Shown here: positions 25,127 through 33,710 of the stretch, piece by piece
How positions within the stretch are numbered: the stretch's first letter is position 1
Layout of the letters: each line of letters opens with the position of its first letter
Made by a program: the position numbers and the translations under genes
DNA from: Bacteroidota bacterium
GTDB taxonomy: Bacteria; Bacteroidota; Bacteroidia; Cytophagales; Cyclobacteriaceae
DNA length: 64,000 nucleotides
NCBI GenBank assembly: GCA_023417785.1
Contig: JAEZEH010000132.1
Location: 1-64,000 of the forward strand
Direction: 5' to 3'
The notes under the pieces: model-generated
Seen by the model: the letters and a program-made list of their open reading frames with translations, nothing else
Database searches by the model: none
What the model was told of the DNA's origin: nothing

Positions 25127-26476
25127 ATGCCGTCTATTCCTTCTTCGCGTGAAAACATCGCCGCAAACGCTGCGAGCCTGAACACCAGAAACTATCTTGT
25201 TCCGTTTGCATTGGTGACAAGTCTGTTTTTTCTCTGGGGATTGGCGAATAGTTTGAACGGAACATTAATAAAACATTTCCAGACAGCCCTTCATTTGAAT
25301 CCTGCACAGGCGGGAATTGTCGATTCGGCTTTTTATATCGGCTATTTTGTAATGGCTTTGCCTGCTGCATTCCTGATGAACCGGATCGGTTATAAAAAGG
25401 GCATCCTGATCGGACTTCTGCTTTATGCTGCGGGTGCCTTGATATTTTTTCCCGCGGCTGAGTTACGCGTCTATGGTATTTTCCTTGTCGCTTTATTCGT
25501 CATAGCCTGTGGTCTTGCCTTTCTTGAAACGGCGGCAAATCCATACGTCACCGTTCTGGGTGATCCAAAGAGCGCGGAGAGCCGCATTAATCTCGCCCAG
25601 TCATTCAACGGACTCGCGGTAATCATTGGCCCCGTCATTGGCAGTTTGTTTATTTTCTCTGATAAGGAATACACCAATGAGTCACTGAATGCAATGAGTT
25701 TTGATCAGGCTGAAGCAGTGCGTATTGCGGAAGCGGAGTCCGTTCAGGTTCCTTACCTGATAATAGCGGGCGTAGTGCTTCTTGTCAGTATTCTTTTTGC
25801 CGTTACCAAGATGCCGGAGATCTCAACCGAAGGCGAGCGAACCGCCTCGTTCAAGGGAATTACTCGACACAGGCATTTGATGATGGGTATTGTTGCACAG
25901 TTTTTTTACGTTGGCGCACAAGCATCATTGTGGGCTTATTTTGTAAACCTGAAGTTGCATTATGCAAAAGACAGCCACCTGGCAATTGTTAATTTCCTTT
26001 ATCCCGTGTCAGATGCAATGACACCGTCGCAAATTGCCAATTTTCACGCATCATTTGCCCTCGTTTTGTTCATGATCGGGCGTTTCTTCGGGACCTTCCT
26101 TCTTACGAAGTTTCGTGCGAATTCCATTCTTACCATTTATGGCCTGGCCAGTGTGTTGCTTCTGGCCTATGCCTACGTTTCTACCGGGATCACGGCAATC
26201 GTAGCCATCAGCTTAACATACTTCTTTATGTCCATCATGTTCCCAACTATATTTTCACTATCAATCAAAAATTTGGGTGATCAGGTGAAGCTTGGTTCGG
26301 GACTCGTGATCATGGCTATCGTTGGCGGAGCTGTTCTTCCTCCGATAACCGGGTGGGCATCCCTTAACGGTTTCGAAAATGCGCTCCTGGTTCCCATGAT
26401 CGCCTTTCTTTTCATCGTGTACTTCGGATGGAAAGGATATAAAATCCGCGTCGAGGATACATCATCCACAAAATAA
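25127..26476 (+). CDS. fucP: L-fucose:H+ symporter (FucP-type MFS permease)
   Basis: A 449-residue inner-membrane sugar transporter with about 12 hydrophobic segments. The N-terminal FALVTSLFFLWGLANSLNGTLI and the following membrane segments, the GCNPYVTVLG-like ETAANPYVTVLGDP and the MFPTIFSLSIKNLG stretch are typical for the FHS/FucP family. As the last gene of the operon it would import the L-fucose-type sugar used by the upstream enzymes. Related FHS transporters carry other sugars, so the substrate is inferred. Confidence 0.93.
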   Translation: MPSIPSSRENIAANAASLNTRNYLVPFALVTSLFFLWGLANSLNGTLIKHFQTALHLNPAQAGIVDSAFYIGYFVMALPAAFLMNRIGYKKGILIGLLLYAAGALIFFPAAELRVYGIFLVALFVIACGLAFLETAANPYVTVLGDPKSAESRINLAQSFNGLAVIIGPVIGSLFIFSDKEYTNESLNAMSFDQAEAVRIAEAESVQVPYLIIAGVVLLVSILFAVTKMPEISTEGERTASFKGITRHRHLMMGIVAQFFYVGAQASLWAYFVNLKLHYAKDSHLAIVNFLYPVSDAMTPSQIANFHASFALVLFMIGRFFGTFLLTKFRANSILTIYGLASVLLLAYAYVSTGITAIVAISLTYFFMSIMFPTIFSLSIKNLGDQVKLGSGLVIMAIVGGAVLPPITGWASLNGFENALLVPMIAFLFIVYFGWKGYKIRVEDTSSTK

Positions 26477-26550
26477 GCCGACGTCGTTACTGGAAAGATA
26501 TCGACTTGGCGTAATTATTACGAAACATTTCATTGGATTATCTTGTAAAA

Positions 26551-26568
26551 ATATACCGATCGGTATAT
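26551..26568. promoter_or_regulatory. Perfect 18-bp palindromic operator for the TetR regulator
   Basis: ATATACCGATCGGTATAT is a perfect palindrome directly upstream of the GTG start of the tetR gene. Its core ACCGATCGGT resembles known TetR-family operators. It suggests autoregulation of the tetR-fabF unit. Confidence 0.75.
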
Positions 26569-26577
26569 TTTCACGCC

Positions 26578-27171
26578 GTGAAGAAGTCAGCACGGACGCG
26601 TCAGTTTATTATTTCAACCACAGCTCCACTTTTTAATAAGCAGGGTTTTTGGGGCACTTCACTTAGTGACCTTCAGGTTGCCACTGGCCTTACGAAAGGA
26701 TCCCTTTACGGAAATTTTTCAGATAAAGAAGAGATTGCCAGGGAAGCCTTCTACTATGCGATGCAGCAAACCCGTGCCTTTGTGCGGGATCGTATGAATC
26801 GTAAAGAAACCGCGCGTGGGAAACTAATCGCCTTGCTGTCATTTTATTCAGATTATGTATTTAATCCACCAATTCCCGGGGGGTGCCCGCTTCTCAACAG
26901 CGCTGTGGAGGCAGACGATTTTAATCTGACGATGAAAGAGGCGGTTGCAGAAGAAATTGCAAAAACCATCGGATCAATAGCTGAGCTTTTGGAACTGGGT
27001 AAGCGAAGCGGCGAATTTCGGAGAGACTTCAAAGTAAAGGAATTGGCCACAGTTTTTTTTACTTCGGTAGAGGGGGCGATTATGGTGTCGCGCGTATCAG
27101 GGACAGACACGGCAATGAAAATAGTTGTCCGGCATTGTAAAGGTTTACTTGATCAAATAACAATTAAATGA
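26578..27171 (+). CDS. TetR/AcrR family transcriptional regulator
   Basis: A 197-residue TetR-type repressor. The N-terminal helix-turn-helix reads FIISTTAPLFNKQGFWGTSL, then DLQVATGLTKGSLYGNFSDKEE; the C-terminal part is a variable ligand-binding helical domain (GCPLLNSAVEADDFN and further). I start it at the GTG at 26578 rather than the TTG at 26533, because a perfect palindromic operator occupies 26551-26568. The stop codon overlaps the fabF ATG (AATGAAA), indicating a coupled unit. Inducer unknown. Confidence 0.88.
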   Translation: MKKSARTRQFIISTTAPLFNKQGFWGTSLSDLQVATGLTKGSLYGNFSDKEEIAREAFYYAMQQTRAFVRDRMNRKETARGKLIALLSFYSDYVFNPPIPGGCPLLNSAVEADDFNLTMKEAVAEEIAKTIGSIAELLELGKRSGEFRRDFKVKELATVFFTSVEGAIMVSRVSGTDTAMKIVVRHCKGLLDQITIK

Positions 27172-28424
27172 AACAAAGAAGAGTAGTCGTAACCGGAATG
27201 GGAGCGCTCACACCCTTGGGTAACACCGTACCTGAATTTTGGAACAGCCTCCTGACCGGAGTAAGTGGCGCAGCACCGATCACGCGCTTCGACTCATCGA
27301 AGTTCAAGACAAAGTTCGCCTGCGAAATAAAGGGTTATGATCCGCTAAACTATTTCGAAAAGCAGGAGGTCCGGAAAATAGATCCATTCACACAATATGC
27401 TCTTGTTTCCACGACAGAAGCGATAACAGACGCTGCCCTGGACCTCGATGCTATCGATAAGACACGGGTTGGTGTTATCTGGGGATCGGGTAATGGCGGG
27501 TTCCAAACATTCCAGCAAGAGATCATGGCGTTTGCCCTTGGTGATGGAACGCCGCGGATCAATCCGTATTTCATTCCTAAAGTTATCGTGGATATTGCGT
27601 CCGGATGGATTTCGATCAAATGGGGTTTCATGGGCCCGAACTTTACAACGGTTTCGGCATGCGCAACATCGACCACGGCAATCATCGATGCAATGAATTA
27701 CATCCGCTGGGGAAAGGCAGACATTATCGTTACGGGCGGATCAGAAGCTGCAATTAGTGAGGCGGGGATTGGCGGATTCAATGCGCTCAAAGCACTCTCA
27801 ACACGCAATGACGATCCAGCAACGGCTTCGCGTCCATTTGATGCAGGCCGTGACGGTTTTGTTATGGGCGAGGGATCTGGTACACTGATCCTTGAAGAGT
27901 ACGAACACGCGGTACGTCGCGGAGCAAGGATTTATGCCGAAGTTTCCGGTGGCGGGATGTCGGCCGACGCTTACCACCTTACGGCTACACACCCCGACGG
28001 GGCAGGAGCCATTCTTGGAATGAAATGGGCGTTGGAGGATGCGGGACTAAGCGTCGGAGATGTGGATTATCTGAATCCTCACGCCACGTCAACACCGGTG
28101 GGCGACGAAAGCGAAATGAAAGCGGTCAATACGCTGTTCGGCGATCGCGTCAACTCCCTTGCGGTAAGCGCGACCAAATCGGCGACCGGACACTTACTGG
28201 GCGGGGCGGGAGCCATTGAAGCGATTATCTGTATCAAGGCTGTGCAGGAGGATTTAATACCACCTACCATCAACACGCAAGCTATCGATCCTGCCATTCC
28301 GAAGGGGCCTGAGGTTATACTTGGGACAAAGAGAAAGAAAGTGGTCAACGTGGCAATGAGTAATACCTTTGGATTCGGAGGTCACAATGCATCTGCAGTA
28401 TTCAGAAAAATTGAATTAAAATAG
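27168..28424 (+). CDS. fabF: 3-oxoacyl-[ACP] synthase II
   Basis: Condensing enzyme of fatty acid elongation (malonyl-ACP plus acyl-ACP). The 418 residues keep the catalytic triad: Cys165 (VSACATS), His305 (NPHATSTP) and His342 (TGHLLGGAGA), with Lys337. FGFGGHNASAVF at the end is standard. Unusual is the coupling to a tetR gene (4-bp overlap); in most genomes fabF sits with acpP and fabG. It may be a second, regulated copy that changes lipid composition or makes a specialised acyl chain; this is inference. Confidence 0.93.
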   Translation: MKQRRVVVTGMGALTPLGNTVPEFWNSLLTGVSGAAPITRFDSSKFKTKFACEIKGYDPLNYFEKQEVRKIDPFTQYALVSTTEAITDAALDLDAIDKTRVGVIWGSGNGGFQTFQQEIMAFALGDGTPRINPYFIPKVIVDIASGWISIKWGFMGPNFTTVSACATSTTAIIDAMNYIRWGKADIIVTGGSEAAISEAGIGGFNALKALSTRNDDPATASRPFDAGRDGFVMGEGSGTLILEEYEHAVRRGARIYAEVSGGGMSADAYHLTATHPDGAGAILGMKWALEDAGLSVGDVDYLNPHATSTPVGDESEMKAVNTLFGDRVNSLAVSATKSATGHLLGGAGAIEAIICIKAVQEDLIPPTINTQAIDPAIPKGPEVILGTKRKKVVNVAMSNTFGFGGHNASAVFRKIELK

Positions 28425-28456
28425 GCGGGTGAGGCCGGCAGCGTAAATGATTTAGA

Positions 28457-29809
28457 TCAGAATCTCAATGTGAATATCGTTTGCACATCGGGTTCGGATT
28501 CGACAGTAATGGAACCGTTGTGCATTTGCATGATTTGTCTTGAAAGACTGAGGCCAATGCCCGAGCCGGTGCGCTTAGTTGTGTAGAATGGGACAAATAT
28601 GTGATCCAGCGCTTCCTGGATGATACCCGGCCCATTGTCAATCACCTCAATCTTGATCAGGTTGTCCTCGAATTTCCCAAGTAGTTTAAGGATTGGCTTG
28701 TCAGTCTCCATTAGCGCTTCCTTTGCATTTTTAAGCAGATTAATTAAAACCTGTTCAATCATTTCCTCATCGGCCTGAATAGAGATATACTCGGAGTTGC
28801 ATCCGTATTCAAAGTCTATACTTGTTTTCTTAAGATCGTTTTTCATAAGATGAGCCACCTTTTCAATCAAATCCTTAAGGCGGACCTGGCTCATCTTCGG
28901 CTTTGGCAGCGACGTATATTCGCGGTATGCATCGATGAACTTGATCAAACCCTTACTTCGGTTTTCAATGGTGGCTAGCCCTTCGCGCAAATCGTCGGCG
29001 CCTTCTTCCTTCAATTCGTACACGTCGTTTTTTCTCTCCATCTCGTGATCAAGAATTTCGCGTAACGTGGAAGTGAGTGATGAGATAGGCGTGATGGAGT
29101 TCATGATTTCGTGGCGCAGGACACGTGTCAGGTTCTGCCAGGCTTCGAGTTCCTGTTTCTGAAGTTCAGGCTGAATGTTTTGCAGTGTTACGAGCTTTAC
29201 ATCAGTGCCCCGAATACGGAGTTCGGTTGCCTGGATTGTCAGATACAGTTCGTTACTTCCCTTATAAAGTTCGCTTTTGCCAGGCTCAGCCGAATTGATG
29301 CTGTGAAACAGCTTGGGGTTTACCGCGATGAGTTCATTTATGTTCTTTATGGCATTTATACCCATGAACCGTTTCGCGTTGGCATTGATCAGCTGAACGT
29401 TACCGGTGCTGTCGAACGAGAGGATACCTGTTCTGACCTGTTGCACAACAATGTTAAGGTATTGCCCCTGTTCTTCTTTCTCTGATCGCGCCCGCCGAAA
29501 AGCCTCGAGTACTTCGGTGAAAGCTGTGTTCAGTTCCTTGAAGCTTTTGCCCAGATTGTTGTCGGCGGTGAATCCGGTAATGAAGTCGGAGTACTTTACC
29601 GATTCAAGGAAACGAGTCAGTTTCTGGTTGGTGACGCTTACAAAACGATAGAGTTCAACGTGTTGGAAGATAATCACCAGGCCCATCAGCACCGCGGCGA
29701 ACATCATATTGGGCCGGGTTACCATGAACATGAACAAGCCCATCGTAACCCCGAGGAAAATTACCCGGAAAACAACCTTTGCGCGAAAGTCGGAAAAGCG
29801 AAATCTCAA
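28457..29809 (-). CDS. NtrY/NtrB-like sensor histidine kinase
   Basis: A 450-residue histidine kinase with two N-terminal membrane helices (residues about 15-30 and 35-50), a linker/PAS-like region (TGILSFDSTGNVQLINANAKRFMG), a phosphoacceptor His233 (VLRHEIMNSITPI) and an ATPase domain with N box (LINLLKNAKEAL), G1 (DNGPGI) and G2 (GSGIGLSLSRQIM). It is 86 bp downstream of the NtrC-type regulator gene on the same strand and almost certainly its partner. It converges on fabF. Confidence 0.94.
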   Translation of the reverse strand: MRFRFSDFRAKVVFRVIFLGVTMGLFMFMVTRPNMMFAAVLMGLVIIFQHVELYRFVSVTNQKLTRFLESVKYSDFITGFTADNNLGKSFKELNTAFTEVLEAFRRARSEKEEQGQYLNIVVQQVRTGILSFDSTGNVQLINANAKRFMGINAIKNINELIAVNPKLFHSINSAEPGKSELYKGSNELYLTIQATELRIRGTDVKLVTLQNIQPELQKQELEAWQNLTRVLRHEIMNSITPISSLTSTLREILDHEMERKNDVYELKEEGADDLREGLATIENRSKGLIKFIDAYREYTSLPKPKMSQVRLKDLIEKVAHLMKNDLKKTSIDFEYGCNSEYISIQADEEMIEQVLINLLKNAKEALMETDKPILKLLGKFEDNLIKIEVIDNGPGIIQEALDHIFVPFYTTKRTGSGIGLSLSRQIMQMHNGSITVESEPDVQTIFTLRF

Positions 29810-29894
29810 TTTTGGTGTTGCTGAAAGTCAACCAGCAAGATAATGTAAAGTTTGCTGGATTTTACAGCCGGATTATGTTTCATGGCAGTTGTCG

Positions 29895-31274
29895 TCACAA
29901 TCCATGTTTCTCCAGCCTACGGTATAACGAAGACCGGGTTAAACCCAATTCCGTTGCGGCCTGCGTGATGTTCCCGTTGTATTTTTTGAGCACTTTGCGG
30001 ATTAACAGTTTTTCAACTTCTTCCAAATTGTATTGTTCAAGGCTGAGCTGGCCATCCTCCTTTGTTCCGGTAGGTGAAAAGTTGAAATCCTCCGGCTGAA
30101 GGACATTGCTGTTGCTTAAAATTACAGCTCTTTCAATAGCATGTTGCAGTTCGCGGATGTTTCCCGGCCACGGATGTTTGTGCATCCGCGCCATAGCGCC
30201 GTCACTGATGCGGCTGACTTGTTTCCCATATTTGTCGGAATAATGCTGCAGGAAATGATTCGCGAGGATTGGAATATCTTCGAAGCGTTCGCGCAATGGT
30301 GGGATCTCAATTTCAATCGTGTTGATGCGGTAAAGCAAATCCTGACGAAACCTGTTTTCCTTTACCATTTCGTACAACGGCATATTGGTAGCACAGATAA
30401 GACGTATGTTCACAGGAGTTTCCTTGTTCGAGCCGACGCGACTCACCTTTCGGTTTTGCAACACCGTTAGCAGTTTTGCCTGTAGGGGCATCGACAGATT
30501 TCCGATTTCATCGAGAAAAAGTGTTCCACCGTTAGCGAGTTCAAATCGTCCGGCTCGATCTTCCTTTGCATCGGTGAATGCACCTTTTTTATGACCGAAG
30601 AGTTCGCTTTCGAATAGCGTCTCCGTTATAGAACCCAGATCCACACCTACGAAGTTTTCTTTTTGTCGTGGCGAATTCTTATGAATGGCGCGCGCAATTA
30701 GTTCTTTGCCTGTTCCATTTTCACCCAGAATCAATACGTTGGCGTCCGTTTTTGCAACCCGGTCAATGGTCTGAAAAATCTTTTGCATGGCAAGACTCTG
30801 GCCAAGGATCTCGCTATAACGCTCGTTCAAGGCAACGTTTATTTCCTCGTTTTTACTTTTGAGACTTTGAATGGTGTCGCGCGATTCGCGAAGCCGCATG
30901 GCGGAGAGAAGGGTAGCCAGTAATTTTTCGTTTTCCCATGGCTTCAGCACGAAATCTGTCGCGCCCGCTTTAATTGCCTTAACAGCCATTTGTATATCGC
31001 CATAAGCTGTAATTAGAACAACCACCGCCGATGGGTCCATTTGCAGTATCCGTTCGAGCCAATAATAACCTTCCCGGCCGCTGCTGACGTCTTTTGTGAA
31101 GTTCATATCAAGGAGGATCACATCGTAATCCTCGTTATTCATCAGGGCGGGGATGGCTTCGGGGTTTTTCTCGATGTCTACCTGCGCAAGATGCCGTTTC
31201 AGGTGCATTTTGGCTGCCTTTAATAAATCTTCGTTATCGTCGACGATCAGGATTCTACCGTGTTTCTGTTCCAT
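29895..31274 (-). CDS. NtrC-type sigma-54-dependent response regulator
   Basis: A 459-residue regulator: receiver domain with Asp56 (ILLDMNF) and Lys111 (VLKPW), AAA+ domain with Walker A GENGTGKE, GAFTDA in the sigma-54 contact loop (231-236) and GGTLFLDEIG, and a C-terminal Fis-type helix-turn-helix (NITQAATELGLTRSSLYRRL). It is transcribed with the downstream histidine kinase and diverges from the HlyD-ABC-permease operon. The shared intergenic region holds palindromes and a near-consensus sigma-54 promoter for that operon, so it probably activates the exporter. Confidence 0.95.
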   Translation of the reverse strand: MEQKHGRILIVDDNEDLLKAAKMHLKRHLAQVDIEKNPEAIPALMNNEDYDVILLDMNFTKDVSSGREGYYWLERILQMDPSAVVVLITAYGDIQMAVKAIKAGATDFVLKPWENEKLLATLLSAMRLRESRDTIQSLKSKNEEINVALNERYSEILGQSLAMQKIFQTIDRVAKTDANVLILGENGTGKELIARAIHKNSPRQKENFVGVDLGSITETLFESELFGHKKGAFTDAKEDRAGRFELANGGTLFLDEIGNLSMPLQAKLLTVLQNRKVSRVGSNKETPVNIRLICATNMPLYEMVKENRFRQDLLYRINTIEIEIPPLRERFEDIPILANHFLQHYSDKYGKQVSRISDGAMARMHKHPWPGNIRELQHAIERAVILSNSNVLQPEDFNFSPTGTKEDGQLSLEQYNLEEVEKLLIRKVLKKYNGNITQAATELGLTRSSLYRRLEKHGL

Positions 31275-31401
31275 GAATGGTGTTAAGGTTTACGCGACTG
31301 TATCATTTTTAGACAATGATGTCCGACTCCGGGCAAAGCATATACCGAAACATGAATGCGTCTAAAAACGCTGAAAACGGGCGATATTGATTGTTTGTGA
31401 G

Positions 31402-31446
31402 CGAACGGTCCGTTCGGTTTCGAACAGACTCGTTCAATTGCGAACG
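31402..31446. promoter_or_regulatory. Array of CGAAC/GTTCG repeats, candidate enhancer for NtrC-type regulator
   Basis: Perfect palindrome CGAACGGTCCGTTCG at 31402-31416, imperfect CGAACAGACTCGTTC at 31421-31435 and a half site CGAAC at 31441-31445. The CGAAC units are 19 and 20 bp apart, about two helical turns. They lie 55-100 bp upstream of the sigma-54-like promoter, the usual enhancer distance. Confidence 0.6.
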
Positions 31447-31499
31447 ACCCGAATGCCATTTAAATCAAGAAAAACGGCTTTTCACAACAATCCGGTGGT

Positions 31500-31514
31500 T
31501 GGCACACTTGTTGG
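31500..31514 (+). promoter_or_regulatory. Near-consensus sigma-54 promoter of the export operon
   Basis: TGGCAC-N5-TTGG matches the -24/-12 consensus TGGCAC-N5-TTGC except for the final base. It lies 38 bp before the HlyD gene start, downstream of the CGAAC repeats and next to a divergent sigma-54-type activator gene. Confidence 0.55.
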
Positions 31515-31552
31515 CAACCTAGGCATGAAACGAAAGAACTCACAAAAGCAAA

Positions 31553-32800
31553 ATGGATAAGAAAATTGCCAAAAAAAATTGGACCGTTAAGAAGATTCTC
31601 ACCTACGGAGGCGGCTCCCTGCTTATTATATTTGTTGCCTATCAGTTAATTTTCGCCGACCGTCGCTCTAAGTTGAAAGTTGAAATAGACAAGATCACGA
31701 TAGCTGAAGTGAGGAGAGGCGTTTTTCAGGAATTCATCCCTCAAACCGGAACAGTTGAACCGAGCCGGACGGTTTATCTAGACGCCATTGAAGGCGGCCA
31801 AATCAAAAGAGTGGTGGCCGAGAGTGGCGCGATGCTTAAGGCGGGCGATGTAATTTTGGAATTAAGCAACCTTAACCGCGAATTGGATGTCTTACAGCGG
31901 GAGGCGGCTCTAAATGAAAGTATCACACGCCAAAGGGATACCCGTTTGGCGATCACCCGAAACGATTTGGAACAACGTCAAACCCTGGCTTTAATCGATA
32001 ACCAGCTTCAGATACTCGAGCCTCAGTTTAGGCGGCAGAAACAGCTCTTTGAGAAAAAGCTGATATCAAAACAGGATTTCGAGAAAACGGAAGCAGACTA
32101 TAAGTATAATGTGGAACGCAGGCGAATCACATATGAAGTGTACAAAAACGACTCCCTGGATCGGCTACGCCAGCTACGTGAGCTGAATTACTCTGAACGC
32201 AAAATGTCTCAGAGCCTTGAAGGTGTAGGCCGTATCCTCGATAACCTGGTTATTCGCGCCCCGATCGATGGCCAGTTGTCACGGCCGCAACTTGATCCGG
32301 GACAAAGCATTACCCAGGGCCAGCGCTTAGGTCAGGTTGATATTGTGGGAAGTTATAAGGTGCGGGTACCGATAGACGAACTCTACCTGCCCCGGATCTC
32401 GACAGGGTTAAAGGCAACTACTACGTTTAACAACAAAGATTATAATCTGGAAATTATGTACATCTATCCCACGATTCAAAATGGCAGATTTGATGTGGAC
32501 ATGAATTTCGTCGGTGATACCCCTCCCGGTATACGCAGAGGCCAATCCTTGAGGTTGCGAATAGAACTTGGGCAGTCATCCGAAGAACTCCTGCTTCCGG
32601 TAGGTGGATTTTATAAAGACACCGGCGGAAACTGGGTTTATGTACTCGATGGGGAAGACCGGGCTGTTAAAAGAAGTATCCGCCTTGGAAGAAAGAACAC
32701 CGAACATTTTGAGGTACTTGACGGGCTCGAGCCGGGTGATCGCGTAATTACATCTTCATATGAAAACTTCGGCGATATTGAAGTACTTCTTTTGAATTAA
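31553..32800 (+). CDS. HlyD/MFP periplasmic adaptor of an ABC efflux system
   Basis: A 415-residue membrane-fusion protein. One N-terminal membrane helix (ILTYGGGSLLIIFVAYQLIF), a lipoyl-like domain (VEPSRTVYLDAIEGGQIKRV), a long coiled-coil hairpin (about 100-220), the second half-lipoyl segment (LDNLVIRAPIDGQLSRPQLDPGQ) and a C-terminal beta-barrel region. It would link an inner-membrane exporter to an outer-membrane channel, but no TolC gene is present. First gene of an operon with an ATPase and two FtsX-type permeases; gap of 54 bp to the ATPase gene. Confidence 0.93.
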   Translation: MDKKIAKKNWTVKKILTYGGGSLLIIFVAYQLIFADRRSKLKVEIDKITIAEVRRGVFQEFIPQTGTVEPSRTVYLDAIEGGQIKRVVAESGAMLKAGDVILELSNLNRELDVLQREAALNESITRQRDTRLAITRNDLEQRQTLALIDNQLQILEPQFRRQKQLFEKKLISKQDFEKTEADYKYNVERRRITYEVYKNDSLDRLRQLRELNYSERKMSQSLEGVGRILDNLVIRAPIDGQLSRPQLDPGQSITQGQRLGQVDIVGSYKVRVPIDELYLPRISTGLKATTTFNNKDYNLEIMYIYPTIQNGRFDVDMNFVGDTPPGIRRGQSLRLRIELGQSSEELLLPVGGFYKDTGGNWVYVLDGEDRAVKRSIRLGRKNTEHFEVLDGLEPGDRVITSSYENFGDIEVLLLN

Positions 32801-32854
32801 GAAAAATGCTCAACCAATTATTATAACCAACGTAAACAAACCGTAAACATTCCC

Positions 32855-33544
32855 ATGATAAAGCTTAAGAATCTCGAAAAAGTTTACACTACGGAAGAAG
32901 TGGAAACAACAGCGTTGAATAACATCAACCTGGAAATAAAAGAAGGTGAGTTTGTCGCAATAATGGGCCCTTCAGGATGTGGCAAGTCCACATTGCTAAA
33001 CATTCTCGGATTGCTGGATAACCCATCAGCAGGTGAGTACTATTTTGGCGAACACGAAGTTGCGAGATACTCCGAGCGCCAGCGTGCCCAGCTTCGTAAA
33101 GGATCTATCGGATTCGTGTTCCAGAGTTTCAACCTGATTGATGAATTAACCGTATTCGAAAATGTTGAACTCCCGCTTCTGTATATGAAAGTGCCTTCCG
33201 CCGAAAGGAAGCAGCGCGTTGAAGAGGTTCTGGAACGCATGAATATCATGCATCGCCGCAACCACTTTCCCCAGCAACTTTCAGGTGGTCAGCAGCAGCG
33301 CGTGGCGATCTCGCGTGCTATCGTAGCGAAGCCAAGAGTAATCCTCGCCGATGAACCCACAGGTAACCTTGACTCCGCAAATGGTGAAGAAGTAATGCGT
33401 TTATTATCGCAGTTGAACGAAGAAGGGACTACCATTGTGATGGTTACCCACTCGCCTTACGACGCAAACTATGCCCACCGTATTATTAACCTCTTCGATG
33501 GTAAGGTAGTTACCGAAAACATCAAGGAACACTTCCACATCTAG
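32855..33544 (+). CDS. ABC transporter ATP-binding protein, MacB/LolD type
   Basis: A 229-residue ATPase: Walker A GPSGCGKST (38-46), Q-loop VFQSFNLID, signature LSGGQQQRVAISRA and Walker B VILADEPTGNLD. It belongs to the MacB/LolD/FtsE class that energises FtsX-type permeases, as expected from the two permease genes downstream. A hairpin at 33579-33601 separates it from the first permease gene (166-bp gap). Confidence 0.96.
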   Translation: MIKLKNLEKVYTTEEVETTALNNINLEIKEGEFVAIMGPSGCGKSTLLNILGLLDNPSAGEYYFGEHEVARYSERQRAQLRKGSIGFVFQSFNLIDELTVFENVELPLLYMKVPSAERKQRVEEVLERMNIMHRRNHFPQQLSGGQQQRVAISRAIVAKPRVILADEPTGNLDSANGEEVMRLLSQLNEEGTTIVMVTHSPYDANYAHRIINLFDGKVVTENIKEHFHI

Positions 33545-33578
33545 ACTTTAGGTCAGGTTTATATTAAGCAGTAGTGAT

Positions 33579-33601
33579 CCTGCGCATCTTCCGTGCGCAG
33601 G
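33579..33601 (+). other. Strong hairpin between ATPase and permease genes
   Basis: CCTGCGCA (33579-33586) and TGCGCAGG (33594-33601) form a perfect 8-bp GC-rich stem with a 7-nt loop. No T tract follows, so it may be an mRNA-stability or partial-termination element. Confidence 0.5.
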
Positions 33602-33710
33602 CCACTATCCTACACCCTTCAGTTTCGGGTTTACCAGAAAATTTCTTATATATCATGCAACCCTGAACGTTGCCTGTATGTCCTTGCTGTAATGATAATG
33701 TAACACCACT

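Noticed and set aside
29832..29858. CCAGCAA / TTGCTGG hairpin between regulator and kinase genes
   Set aside because: No T tract; the two genes are more likely cotranscribed.
31306..31370. TTTTTAGAC / GTCTAAAAA inverted pair upstream of the response-regulator gene
   Set aside because: Arms are nearly 50 bp apart and A+T-rich; too weak to call a site.
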